Below, in pieces: positions 22,495-37,518 of a stretch of DNA of 64,000 nt. Under the pieces are notes generated by a model. It was given only the letters and a program-made list of their open reading frames with translations, had not been told where the DNA came from and did no database searches. The DNA comes from Arabidopsis thaliana. Its lineage: Eukaryota > Streptophyta > Magnoliopsida > Brassicales > Brassicaceae. The translations under genes were made by a program, and so were the position numbers. The stretch is taken from assembly GCF_000001735.4 (NCBI RefSeq), contig NC_003076.8, positions 21,827,835 through 21,891,834 of the forward strand. Reading direction: 5' to 3'. Numbering within the stretch: position 1 is the stretch's first letter; each line of letters begins with the position of its first letter.

Positions 22495-24928
22495 CTATTT
22501 GTAGATTTCGATGACGGAAAATGGATAAACAGCGCATACGATTGCACAACGAGAAAAACCCGATGCATATGCTAAATTTTCAAACTCATAGAGATCTCTC
22601 TCTTTACCACCTGAACATTGTGTTAACATTGTCATGTCCATACCAAACACAATGTTAGAACATATATCTCCGCTCTTTGCTTCCACCGGTGTAACCATTT
22701 CCACTATTATCAGTTTTCCATTTTCTTCGAGACTTTTCCAACAGTTTTTAAGAATTGCTACGCATTGTTCGTCCGTCCAATCATGTAGTATCCACTGTTA
22801 TGATACGAGGTTATGATGATTTAATATATAGCTTTGATATTCCATTTTATTTTATTTATTGGTTGAGATAAATATAGAACTTACCTTCATGAAAATGGCA
22901 TCCCCCTTTGGAATCTTGATGAACATATCACCAGCCACATGGTTCACACCTGAAACCAGTAGTAAAATTAAAACCGTCGTAAGTTTAATGAAACGTATGG
23001 ATGTCATGTTTTACTATTAGCACCATCATTATCCATAAAGTATGAAAAAGATCATTACATTCACAAAATAAAAAATAAAAAAAAATACTTCAATCATATA
23101 ATGAAATGAAACTATTAGTTTTGATAACCGTCTATTGGCTTTTATAAAAAATTGCTGATTTTCTATTTTTAAAATACATATTGTATTATTGTGTTAATAA
23201 TTTAATATAATAATTTAACATTACATTCAAAAAAAAAAAAAAATTATCGCATGGTTCATACCGGGATAAGAATGAGCATTGGCTAACACCGGAGCTAAAT
23301 CGAAATTGATACCAATAAGATGAGGATACTTGGAAGTGATGAGACCTAGTGTGTTGCCAAGTCCTCCCCCTACATCCACCAAAGTCTTCACATCTTTGAA
23401 TCCTTCATAAAATTTAAGAACCTTCTCCGTAACCATGGTGGAAGATTCCAACATAGCCCGGTTAAACACTTTACCAAATCGCTCATCGGCTTGGATGTAT
23501 TCGAATAGTTTCATCCCATGGGCAGAACTAAATGCATCTCTTCCTTCTAATATCACATCTTCGAGATGTGTCCTATGAAACAAAAAAAATCATTAAATGG
23601 TCACTTCGTGTACAAACGTAAACATTAAGGTTTAATTAGTGAGATGGTTAATGATAACTAATAGAGTGTGTATATAGATAGTCCGGTTTAGCCGGTTAAC
23701 TTACTATGTAATTGGTTTATTCGGTTTAGAGTAGAGTATATAAACTTCATACATGTACATTCTGTTATTTGAGAAAGATAGAAAACGATTCACAAATCTC
23801 TTTGATTCATGTTCTCTATCATGGTATCAGAGCATTTTTTGCGTTTTTCCAGTTGATTTCATCTTCAATCTTCAATTCTTGCTCAGTTTCTTCGATTATT
23901 CACTCCTCTTGGTGTCGATTGTTCTTCCGCGCATTCGATTTTGGTGAAAATGGTGAAGAAAGGTGGGAAAATGAAGAATCTCAATGTTACTCCTGACGAT
24001 GGTGGTTCTGTTGCTAGATCTACTCGAAACTCGATGATCGCTGAAGATCTTGAAGTTGCGAGAGCTCAACAACAACTCAATCGAAGATTCGAAGCTTCTG
24101 AGGTCCGTGGATCGATGTTGAAGAACACTGATTCGTTCGACAATCCATTGGTTCTCCATTCATCGGATCATCCAGGTTTAACAATTGTATCTCATATTCT
24201 TGATGGAACTAATTACAACAGTTGGTCGATTGCGATGAAGATTAGCTTAGATGCAAAGAACAAGCTAGGTTTAGTTGATGGATCGTTATTGAGACCTTCT
24301 GAGGATGATTTGAGTTTCCGCATATGGAGTAGATGCAATAGTATGGTGAAATCGTGGATTCTTAAACCAACAAGGATTCTTTGATTCATGTTCTCTATCA
24401 ATAACCGGTTTAATGTATTTGAAGAGTTAACTACAGTATTGTTTTTGTGTTATATGCAAATAAGTACCATGTCTTGATAAATACGTCGCTGAGGTCAAGC
24501 ATAAAGAGCGATGCAAAAGAACCCGAGACGTCGTCACTTTTGTTCAAGAGATATTTGCAGACCGGTTCAGCTGCATATACCCTCTCAACTTTTCCGGTTT
24601 GACCGTTCTCTTCTATTACAGTACGGCATTTTAAGACCGAATGGCTGACGAGAAATCGAAGCATACGGTCTAGCAAAGCCGGAGCTTCCAGGTTGCATGG
24701 TTTGGTTGGGAGTCTTAGTGCTATTTCAGAAGGTGAGAGCCACAAATCGCCACCTCCTACTGTGGTGATGGTGTCGATCACGCCGAGCTCCAAGGCGGCT
24801 TTGAGAACCATAGGTGATGCGGCTGCATTCGCGAGCCTTCTCGCTAGCAATCTTGCCTCTTCTTCAACCTCTTGTTCTTCTTTAACTCGATCCGGTTTGG
24901 TTAAGGGGACTTGGAGATGGTTTGCCAT
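22495..24928 (-). CDS. Caffeate/flavonoid-type plant O-methyltransferase
   Basis: Four exons on the minus strand (24468-24928, 23262-23572, 22885-22949, 22495-22794), 378 residues. Exon 1 gives the dimerisation region ([12 protein letters not shown] start at 24928; an open frame extends upstream but begins without a conserved start). Exon 2 holds the SAM-binding glycine loop ([13 protein letters not shown], residues 218-230) and exon 4 the catalytic histidine ([10 protein letters not shown], His283). Family members methylate hydroxyl groups of phenylpropanoids, flavonoids or indoles with S-adenosylmethionine; the substrate cannot be read from sequence. The first intron is about 0.9 kb because a decayed Copia element sits inside it; the splice sites remain intact. 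Likely AT5G53810. Confidence 0.9.
23659..24400 (+). mobile_element. Truncated Ty1/Copia retrotransposon in an OMT intron
   Basis: A 742-bp remnant: a 5' LTR of about 163 bp (23659-23821, ending CTCTATCA), then at once the primer-binding site TGGTATCAGAGC (23822-23833, complementary to initiator Met-tRNA), a leader, the start of gag, and the last 23 bp of the 3' LTR (24378-24400, identical to the 5' LTR end). ATAAC flanks both sides (23654-23658 and 24401-24405), the expected 5-bp target duplication. The 5' LTR begins TAATAGAG, which mirrors its CTCTATCA end if the first G has mutated to A. Nearly all of gag-pol and the 3' LTR is deleted. It lies antisense to the host gene. Confidence 0.85.
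23950..24384 (+). pseudogene. Copia gag N-terminal fragment
   Basis: 144 residues from the ATG at 23950. It contains the start of the Copia gag domain (Retrotran_gag_3 type): [39 protein letters not shown]. The frame is cut where the internal deletion joins gag to the 3' LTR remnant and stops shortly after. No protease, integrase or reverse transcriptase remains. Confidence 0.85.
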
Positions 24929-25640
24929 TGTTCTTGTTTGAAAAAATAATATTAGAGGAGTGATGCTAAATATGAGGATAGGTTTCAACTTTCATACTTT
25001 GTGCCATTTTATAGAGTCATATCTCAATATAGTGTTACATAGATTTGATTAGCTGACCCCAAGATTTGATATACATCCAACATTAGGTCTTTCTTTTCTC
25101 TTCAACACACTATGTCTACTGTTTTTTTTATTTGTTATGGTGGCCATGCAAGAACATGTTCGTTCAATTAGCCAGTTTCATTAAAGTTATATTTAGGTAA
25201 ACATATTAGCAAAACATCAATTGTAGAGACTAGGTGAACAAAATCGACCGCACCCTAATCGTTAGAAAACATCAAAACTAAGTATTCTTACATAATATAG
25301 TAGATGTCGATTCAAAGAAAATCATTTTCCTAAAAGCAAAAAGAATTACAAGAAGTGAAGATGCTAATATTAGCACATTTGGAACTAGTCTACAACGGAA
25401 TTTGCTTGTCTCGTGGTCAAAACCTCCCTATTCAACCGGAGAGTACTAATCTAACAACGTCACGTTTCAAATACTAAACTGACACCCAATCACAAAATTC
25501 CACGTGTACGTAACTACAAGGTTCCCCACAAGTATATAAACATCTACCCATAATGCTCTTTCATCACACAACTCATAATTACAAAAGCTAAACAGTTCTC
25601 TAAAATCAAAGTAACTTTTTTCCGAAGAGAAGATTAGAAA
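24929..25640. promoter_or_regulatory. Divergent region between OMT and LEA genes
   Basis: Contains the promoters of two divergent genes. On the LEA side a G-box/ABRE core CACGTG at 25501-25506 lies 27 bases before a TATA box at about 25533-25540 (TATATAAA), about 100 bases from the start codon. That layout fits stress- or ABA-responsive expression of small LEA genes; this is inference. Confidence 0.6.
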
Positions 25641-26032
25641 ATGTCTAACAACAGTCAGAGCATGAGCTTCAACGCTGGCCAAGCTAAAGGCCAAACTCAG
25701 GTTTTGTTAAACGATCGTTTTTTAGAAACTTTAATATCCATTGTTATTTTTGAGTTAATGGAGTATTCATTAGAAGGTAACTAAAATTTGTTATAGGAGA
25801 AGGCAAGCAACTTGATAGACAAGGCCTCCAATGCTGCCCAATCTGCTAAGGAATCTATCCAAGAGGTTTATTTTCTTTTCTTATTCTTTAATAGTATATT
25901 TTTGTGAAATAATTTGAGAATTCAGAAAATTTAATAATTTGGAAAAACAAAATATAGGGTGGACAGCAGCTGAAGCAGAAGGCACAAGGTGCGAGTGAGA
26001 CCATTAAGGAAAAGACCGGCATCAGCAAATGA
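25641..26032 (+). CDS. Small LEA-like protein of the KIN1/COR6.6 type
   Basis: Three exons (25641-25700, 25797-25865, 25958-26032) give 67 residues. The protein is hydrophilic and rich in Ala, Lys, Gln and Ser, starts MSNNSQSMSFNAGQAKGQTQ, and has the repeated amphipathic words EKASNLIDKASNAAQSAKES and QQLKQKAQGASETIKEKTG seen in KIN1, KIN2/COR6.6 and related pollen/seed LEA proteins. There is no signal peptide, so it is probably cytosolic. Related proteins protect cells during cold, drought or desiccation. The upstream ABRE plus TATA agrees with such regulation. Likely AT5G53820. Confidence 0.88.
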
Positions 26033-29000
26033 GAAGCACGTTCTAATAATAATTTATGTTTTCAGTTTTCGTTTTTATTCTACCAGAAAAATAATTAGAT
26101 AGATATGTCTATCTAAATCCAAGAATATGGATTTCGATCGAAGCCATTTAGGCAATTACTTTTGCTTTTCTATGTTTTTTTTCTATATATCTATATATCT
26201 AAGAGTTTTTGACTCTTGTCTATTGATAATTTGTAGCCATGCAGTTATTTCTATAATATTTAAATAAATGACATGATTACATGAAACTATAGCTTAAATT
26301 TTTTATTTTATATAAGCAATGATTGCGGCTAAATTTATTCTCTTTGTTACCATGACTAGACAAGTTGGATTATAGTTTCGATTAGTGACATGTTAAATAG
26401 TGAAAATGGTGGAACCTATCATTTCAGAGGAAAAAAAGAACACACATTGTTGTGAAGCAACTGATTGTTTTGTTTTATTATTCCGTTTTTCATACTCATG
26501 TATGTGTGTATATATATATGCATGTAAATGTCGAGTACGATACGAATATCATCTGGTGCATGCACTTTTGATCATTGTGATATGTATATTACTATTTACC
26601 GATAATAGGTCTTATAAGTAGTTTTATTTCGTGAAGAATTAGTTGCCATTAAGTTTTTTTTATATAATAAGATCGACATATAATATGCTCGCTTTGCATG
26701 TTTATGCAATAAGAGGGAATCTTTAACCACTTGGGTTCTAGAAGACACTAATGATTTGAAGTTTGAAAGAATTTGATCCCTCATGGAGGGACGACATTTT
26801 TACACCAATTGGAATTCGAGTCCCCACAATTTTTACCTTTATCGTATTCTTTTTTTCTTTTTTTGGCTTCTTAGTTTTTGTTGTTTTTCCATTAATACTA
26901 AAATAATTTAAAGAACAAAAAAAACAGAATTGGATACTATCTCCATTTTAATCTTGTTTCCTCATGTGCTCACACTGATTTGTGTAAATGTTGTTGTTAG
27001 TAGTAAACTCTCAATAAAGGAGAACCTATTCGCACTAAGATATATAAGTTCAATATTTTTATTTTTAATTATGTTAGAGAATATTTGTACTGCATTTTCT
27101 ATTGGTAGCTTGATATTAATAAAAACTTTTAGTACAACATCTTTTCAAAATTTGACCTTTATGCTATACATATTACTCTCATACAAATTGAAATATAAAT
27201 CATTGAGTACAACGTCTTGTCAAAAATTTCTTTATGCTTATTCATACACGCTATAACTAACCGATATTGATATTAATATTCCTTTTTAGGTAAGAAAACA
27301 AGTGGGTGCCTATAAGTTGAAATCTTTAGAAGTACAAAATAATTCAAGAAGGATAGATACAAGAAAATGCAAAATACCCCTTAATATGATAGATACTACA
27401 AACTAACCTTGGACATAATACAAAAACTTGAAATCTTAATGCAACATAATGTACTACTAGAAAATGGGATTATGTAACTTACATATTTGTATTAGTGTCG
27501 CAACCGTATCATATTCTAAATTCAAAGAATAGTGAATATGTTTTGAGTTAAAGACAAAAAAAAAATTACACCAGTGTTATGTCACCACCACCAGTGTTAT
27601 GTCACCACCACCATCACCACCACAACCGTTGCTACATTCTCACCAATGTCACCATAATTGGTATTTAGTTGTGGCAGAAGTGTGGGTTGTTGTAGATAAT
27701 ATCAATTTTATATAAAGAGAGATTAATAGTCATTTCTTCTCATCCCTAAAAAAACATATATTTAAATTTCTTAGTGAAAATGACTTCATTTCAGTTTCCA
27801 TTACTAGTATAAATGTGTTTATATATATAGAAATTAGAAAATTACAGTTTCCATTATTTTATACTCTGAAATTGATCGTACATAAATTGGTAATTGGAAG
27901 GTAGTTTTTGCTTTTTCTTTCTAGATACAATGTTAAGTTCCTAATGAATATTTTTAATATTTTATATGAAATAGGTCCAAATATTACAAGTTCATGTATT
28001 TGAGTTATCATTTGCTACCATGAATATTTGCAAGACAGAAAATATATCAAAATCTCATGTGGGGACATAAATCATAGACATTTAAATCTTATCCGTTATT
28101 GTAGACAAACAAAAATCAATTTATTTTTTTTATTGTAGAGCGTAATAATTTTATAACGTGTGTCAACATAAACGGTAATTACAAATTGCTTTAGATTAAA
28201 CAATTAAACATGTGAGGAGAACAGACGAATTTGATAAAAAGGAACAAAAGAGCATGCCAAAAATTTAAGAACATCAGCATTGTTAACATTGAGTCTATGA
28301 GTATAGATTCTACAGGAAAATTCTCAATAATTGTTCTTCGACCTATAGAAATTATTCTAATATCATGGTTCATGGATATGGGCGTCATCAAATTCCAGAT
28401 AAACAGTGTATATCACTATAGTTTTAATTAGAAACCTGATTTGATGTTCTTTAATATACGATTCTTAATGGATATCCAAAAATAGGTATGTATGTAATTT
28501 TCTACTTCAATAGCAAGAGTATCAAAAAAAGTTTAATTAGTTCGATAAGTATCAAGAGTAAACTTTTATATGTATCAATATCAAACTCTTGATATCAAAG
28601 TTTAATTAGTTCACCGTAATGGTCTTAGTTATGTAGGTTGATTAGAAAAAAATAATGATGGACATCGATATGTATAAATACTATAATCCATCATTTAAGA
28701 GTCATTTGTATATTTTATACGTTGTTGATGGTAAACATTGTAAATTTTGGCTTAGACATTCTTGTGACGAAAAATCATTATTTCAAGCCAATTTTTTTTT
28801 TCTTACACGGTATTGTCTTCTGATATAAAATGTCGTATGGAATAAATAAGCCCCTTAACCCAATTATCCAGAAGAAGAAAAAAATCTTGGCAGCTATTCA
28901 AACACTTGTTGATTCGTATAAGAGAAATGATGATGATGTTAGACGTAGATGTATAGTATAATGTACATAGTCTACGGAACACGAATCTAACAAAATTATG

Positions 29001-29222
29001 TTTTTAATTTCCAAAGTTTTTTAAGAGAAAGAAAGAGAATGAGAGATGGGTCCATGACACCTCACTTTTTAAAGTCTTTTTAATTGTCGTCGCACGACAA
29101 AACTAAACAACATTACACATTATTCACATCAGCAACTTCCACTCTTCTTCTTCTCTTCAATCATTCTCTCTCTCTCTTTCCCTCTTATACACATCAACAC
29201 AACACGAAGACATCTCTCATTA
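26033..29222. other. Intergenic, no gene supported
   Basis: 3.2 kb of AT-rich DNA between the LEA and VQ genes. A 20-bp phrase CCAGTGTTATGTCACCACCA is repeated directly at about 27572-27611, followed by a CAC-rich tract. A stretch from about 28267 to 28625 has ends that weakly resemble inverted repeats. The final 60 bases are a CT-rich 5' leader of the VQ gene (TCTCTCTCTC near 29165-29180). Confidence 0.45.
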
Positions 29223-29954
29223 ATGGAAGTTTCAACATCATCCATGTCTTCAAAACCAGAACAAATGCAAAACCCACCTCCTATGATCTCATCTCCTAGG
29301 TTTCAGCCTCAGATAATATCTCCTCATCATCATGACCAGCATCAACATCTCTCAAATCCTTATCCAACAACATTTGTTCAAGCAGACACTTCTACTTTCA
29401 AACAAGTCGTTCAGATGCTTACCGGCTCATCCACCGATACCACCACCGGAAAACACCACGAAGCTCCTTCTCCGGTGAACAACAACAACAAGGGATCAAG
29501 TTTCTCGATTCCACCCATCAAGAAAACCAACAGCTTCAAGCTTTACGAGAGAAGACAAAACAACAACAACATGTTCGCTAAGAATGACCTAATGATCAAT
29601 ACGTTAAGGCTTCAAAACTCTCAGAGATTGATGTTCACAGGAGGAAACAGCAGTCATCATCAAAGCCCGAGATTCTCTCCAAGAAACAGTTCATCATCAG
29701 AAAATATTCTTCTGTCTCCAAGCATGCTGGATTTTCCGAAGCTAGGGCTAAACAGTCCCGTGACGCCACTGAGAAGCAACGATGACCCCTTCAACAAGTC
29801 ATCACCTTTGTCATTAGGGAACTCATCGGAAGAAGACAAAGCCATTGCTGATAAGGGCTTTTATCTTCATCCATCTCCAGTCTCAACTCCTAGAGACTCT
29901 CAGCCACTGCTTCTTCCTCTTTTTCCGGTTGCTTCTCCGGCGAGGAACTCTTAA
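29223..29954 (+). CDS. VQ33: VQ-motif protein, MAPK-substrate type
   Basis: Single-exon gene of 243 residues, typical of VQ genes. The VQ motif is FKQVVQMLTG at residues 59-68 (consensus FxxxVQxLTG), which in this family binds WRKY transcription factors. The rest is Ser/Pro/Asn-rich and disordered, with numerous SP and TP sites (RFSPRN, LLSPSML, NSPVTPLR, HPSPVSTPR) that suit phosphorylation by MPK3/MPK6; the protein set called MVQs was defined that way. The C-terminus ends LLLPLFPVASPARNS, shared with VQ4/VQ19-like relatives. It probably acts in the nucleus as a regulator of defence transcription. The VQ33/MVQ3 name is from recall (AT5G53830). Confidence 0.88.
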   Translation: MEVSTSSMSSKPEQMQNPPPMISSPRFQPQIISPHHHDQHQHLSNPYPTTFVQADTSTFKQVVQMLTGSSTDTTTGKHHEAPSPVNNNNKGSSFSIPPIKKTNSFKLYERRQNNNNMFAKNDLMINTLRLQNSQRLMFTGGNSSHHQSPRFSPRNSSSSENILLSPSMLDFPKLGLNSPVTPLRSNDDPFNKSSPLSLGNSSEEDKAIADKGFYLHPSPVSTPRDSQPLLLPLFPVASPARNS

Positions 29955-31313
29955 TCCCGACGATATCCATGAGTGATTTTATACATGATATTAAATTATA
30001 TCTATCTCCGGATTTTGTTTAGCTATAACTAAGATATCTATAAGTTTGATCATAGTTATGGAGTGACTGTAAATTTTGTGCGGTTTTTTTCACTTTCAAT
30101 CTCAAAAATTAATTGCAATATATGTAATTGGGAGGCATAAGTATATATATTCATGATGATACTCATATTTATAATACTCATTGTCCTTTTTGTTTTTCCA
30201 AAAGTTCGTTTATAGTTTTGCTCTTACGATTGTTACTTCAACGTGTGCCACTCAATATCGAGATCAATGTAGAGAATCGATTTATGTCTATGCTCGAATT
30301 TATGATATAGACTTAAATTTCCAAAAAAGTAAAAACCTATTTTGATGAAACAAAGAAATACATAGAGTTCTTACTTTAAAAATATAATCTATGAAAGTCT
30401 CTATTGGATTGGAAAACATGAGTGGATTGAATGCAATGGTCATTGTCAATAAGTATCTATTGGAAGTTGGACTTGTAAAAATATTTAATATTTCTTAATA
30501 ATACTAGAAAGTTTCATAAAGACATTTATCAAAAGAAAAAAAGAAAATTCAAAGAGACAATTTGAAATAGAAAGACTCGTGAAAGAAATTTCTGACCAGG
30601 TTCGACACGTAGTATTGGACCATTTCGGTATATGATGACTTAGAATTTGATGGAGTCATCATGGAGGCACGTTTGGTCTTTTACTAAAATTTCTTTGACT
30701 TTCTCTTCTTCATTCTATTTTTCTTTTCTTAAAGAAATAGATATACGTTAATACTGTTCTTCTGTTGCTTTGTCTTTTTGACTTGAAAGGACAAAAAAAT
30801 AATCTTTGAATGAAAATTTTTAAAAAAAAGAGAAAAGTGGAGAGAAAGAGTGTAAAAGTAAAAGACGAAATAAGTAGTCCGTTATGATGAGAGTTGAAAA
30901 CCAAGCAAAAGTCGAATCATCTTTGCTTCACATTACAAGCAACTTCCACTTCAATTTGCCCACAACTTTCCTATTCACATTTTCTGAAATTTCCGAAACT
31001 TGCATAAAATAATTTTCATATATGCGGCCGAACTTATAATGTTTTTTATATATACACTGAAGACCAAGTTGATGTTTATCATTTTGTATATATAACTTAT
31101 ATACATTTAACTTGGAACCAATGTTGCCAATACTTTTTCTTTGGCTTATTTTTTCTCAAGATTATTCAAATCAATAGATATAAATAATTTATATAAAAAA
31201 AAATAGTCAATTAATGAATGTATCAAGAAACATAAGCAAGACTATGCATATAGTTAAAGGCTAATGACCATAAATAATAACTTCACATGTTGGTTTCTTC
31301 AACAATAATATTC
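29955..31313. other. Intergenic, no gene supported
   Basis: AT-rich 3' flanks of the convergent VQ and F-box genes, with purine-rich tracts near 30820-30870. Nothing coding is seen. Confidence 0.45.
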
Positions 31314-32838
31314 TTAGTAAAGTAGAGAATGTATAACAACTTCACAAGTACTAGAGCATCTTGGTACTGCATGGAGTGTCTGGCGAATGTGGTTTACATT
31401 TGCCTCATCCTTATACATATAATCAATCTTTAGAGTCAATTTCTCCAGAATTGTTGAATTCTCCAAGAAGTACCTAGCTACTTTCAGTTCTGTTCCACAT
31501 CCCAAGAGCTGACTTTCCAATTTAACAAACTTGAGCGACGATACCAAACACGGTGGTGGTACTGTCGAAGACATCACCTCTTCTTTTTTATTCTTTTCAT
31601 AGTCAACCAATTTCTAAGAAAACGAAAAAAAATACAAGAAAACAAGTTAGTAATAGAGAAGCTTCACTAAAAATTGCTTTACTATTAGAGAGGGTCAAGC
31701 AATTCATCACCAAGCTGAGAGATTCTAGTTTCGGGCAGCTCTTAAGAAGATTTAGCAGCATTTCCAGATTAGAAATAGAACAAACAGCACTCAATTCGGA
31801 CAGGTAACAAAATTGTTGCAAAGGTTCTAATTCCATGTAATGAAAGATGTCCTGGTAAAAAGTAAAAATAAAGAATGTTAAGAGATAATATATATTTTAT
31901 AGAAAAAAGATTTTGATACTCACATATATTTGTCACATGTATACCTTGATAGTACCATGTCTAATGACTAGAGACCTGACCCTTGAAATAGTGGTGAAGA
32001 AATCACGCGTCATGCTTCTATTGGATAAGTCGTTTGGATCAAGCAAGTTGACGTCAATATCTACCTTGGTAGTGAAACCTAGATTGATGAATTCAATGCT
32101 CTTTATTGAGTGAGCTTTAATACTCAAAAACTGGAGTAGAGGAGTATCGATAACAAGTCCATTATGTCGATCAAACCGCCGATGTATTTCGACTCTCTTT
32201 AGTGTCTGAGAGCGTACTTGTATAATCTTTACATTATCTTCAGAAGATTTGACAATGGTTAACTCTTCTAGAACTGGGGAGCATGAGATAATTTTATCCA
32301 ACGTGGTCTCATTGGTAAAATTAACAAAATCTAAGTCCAGAATCTTCAGGCAAGGCAAGGAAACAAACTCGACGTTAACCATGGTGACTCGAGAGAGTTT
32401 TAAGTGTACGAGTGTATCACAAGTATACAAGCTTAGTGGTATGACACCGAAGCCAGAACAGGTAAAAACACTAATATCAATATGCTGAATCCTATGCCTA
32501 GTCACAAGATCTATCCATGAGGTGAGATAATAGTTACCAGCAAGATCATAAATACATACACGTAGTTTCTGTATATATGAGTCTTTGTGTAAATAAAAAA
32601 AACTGCCAGCAAAACTCACAAACTCACTGAACGACCGTAACTCTCGGGAGTCGAAATCCAATACAGGAACCAATTGCCAAAGATTTCTCCATCTTGTGGA
32701 TAAGATGCTTGTTCTTACAGCATCCTTGGTAGAAAGATGAGACAGAATGACACATATCAAATGATCAGGTAATTGGCTTAGCCTCTCTTCCTCTGATCCT
32801 TGACTCGACCCTTTGCCACAAATTTCTGTCTTCACCAT
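31314..32838 (-). CDS. F-box / LRR-like / FBD protein
   Basis: Three exons on the minus strand (31945-32838, 31711-31851, 31314-31613), 444 residues. The F-box is near the N-terminus (RLSQLPDHLICVILSHLSTK, TSILSTRWRNLWQLVPVLDF). Degenerate leucine-rich repeats follow (VSLPCLKILDLDFVNF; CSPVLEELTIV). The last exon has the FBD region (SSLKFVKLESQLLGCGTELK; LENSTILEKLTLKID). Such proteins are predicted substrate receptors of SCF ubiquitin ligases: the F-box binds the ASK/SKP1 adaptor and the C-terminal part a target that is not known here. This is a very large, fast-evolving family in Arabidopsis. Likely AT5G53840. Confidence 0.9.
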
Positions 32839-33320
32839 TTGTTTCTACTAACCTAATCAGGCTAGGATTTTGAAGATTATCACACGATTATTATCTATAT
32901 AGTTAAGAGCACCTCTATTGGTGTATCTTAAATATATCTTAGGCTAGTATCTTAGAATTAAATTCTGAAAAATAAATCAAAACAAATTAAAAACTAAGAT
33001 TTGCTTCTTAGTTAAGAGGTTTTTATGAATGAAAAAAGCAGCCACATGTCATGTTTCAAAATTTTAGTTTAAATAATTGTTAAGATACAAGATTAAGCAG
33101 TTGGGCTTTTCTAGAGAAGATTTTGACACTTATTGGACAGATACTGGATCAAGGGCCTTAAGAGACTAGATGGGCTTCTTTCAGCACAAACTTTTTCAAA
33201 CTTCACTGATATCATCACTAGTAAACAGCTTTTTTTCTCATCAAGTTTGTTTTTTTATTTGGTAAATGTGATCAAATCAATTGCAACTCCATAAGAAAAA
33301 GAAGATACATAGAGGAAACT

Positions 33321-36983
<3,663 letters not shown>

Positions 36984-37518
36984 AGATTCTCAGAGATAGA
37001 GAAAGAGGTATAGAGATTGAAAGATTAGAGCTTTGTAGGGGAATGAAACGCAGGTTTATCTGGCGAGCTTTCCTTTGGCTGCTTTCAGAATATGATTCCT
37101 TTTTACAATTTCCCTTAATTTTTATTTAATCTAAAGGTCCAAAGTTTCGTAAAGTTTGCATTTTTAAGTACAGCATGTTTCTTGCTTTAGAGTTAGAACA
37201 AACATAAAAAAAAAAAAAAACTTTCATAGCAAATTTCAATATTTTTTTTCTATACCACGGCGCTTCCTCCGCCGTATCTTCGCCGTCATCGCCGCAAATA
37301 TAGAAAAGACGCTCGATTTGGGGATTTCTCAAATTAAACTCCTTGTCGTTTTTCTTACAAAGAAACGACACGTAGTCTAATTAGAAGGTACATGTTTGGT
37401 AACAAAGAATAAGTCTAATCCAAAACCGAGATAAGAATAGTGTAAAAACCACTCTTGAAACCTCCTCTTCAAAAATACCAGAGAGCGAGAAAAGCTCTTA
37501 TCTTCTTCATCTTCTCCA
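36984..37518. promoter_or_regulatory. Divergent promoter region of DEP1 and EMB2737
   Basis: About 535 bases separate two divergent start codons, so both promoters lie here. The DEP1 leader is purine-rich (AGATAGAGAAAGAGG) and the EMB2737 leader is CT-rich (TCTTCTTCATCTTCTCC). No clear TATA box is seen, as is common for constitutive plant genes. Confidence 0.5.

Noticed and set aside
27572-27650. Two-copy 20-bp repeat and CAC tract, considered as a CRISPR-like or satellite array
   Set aside because: Only two copies without spacers; a simple local duplication.
28267-28625. Possible MITE with ends AAGAACATCAGCATTGTT and ACCGTAATGGTCTTAG
   Set aside because: The inverted match is too weak and no consistent target duplication is found.
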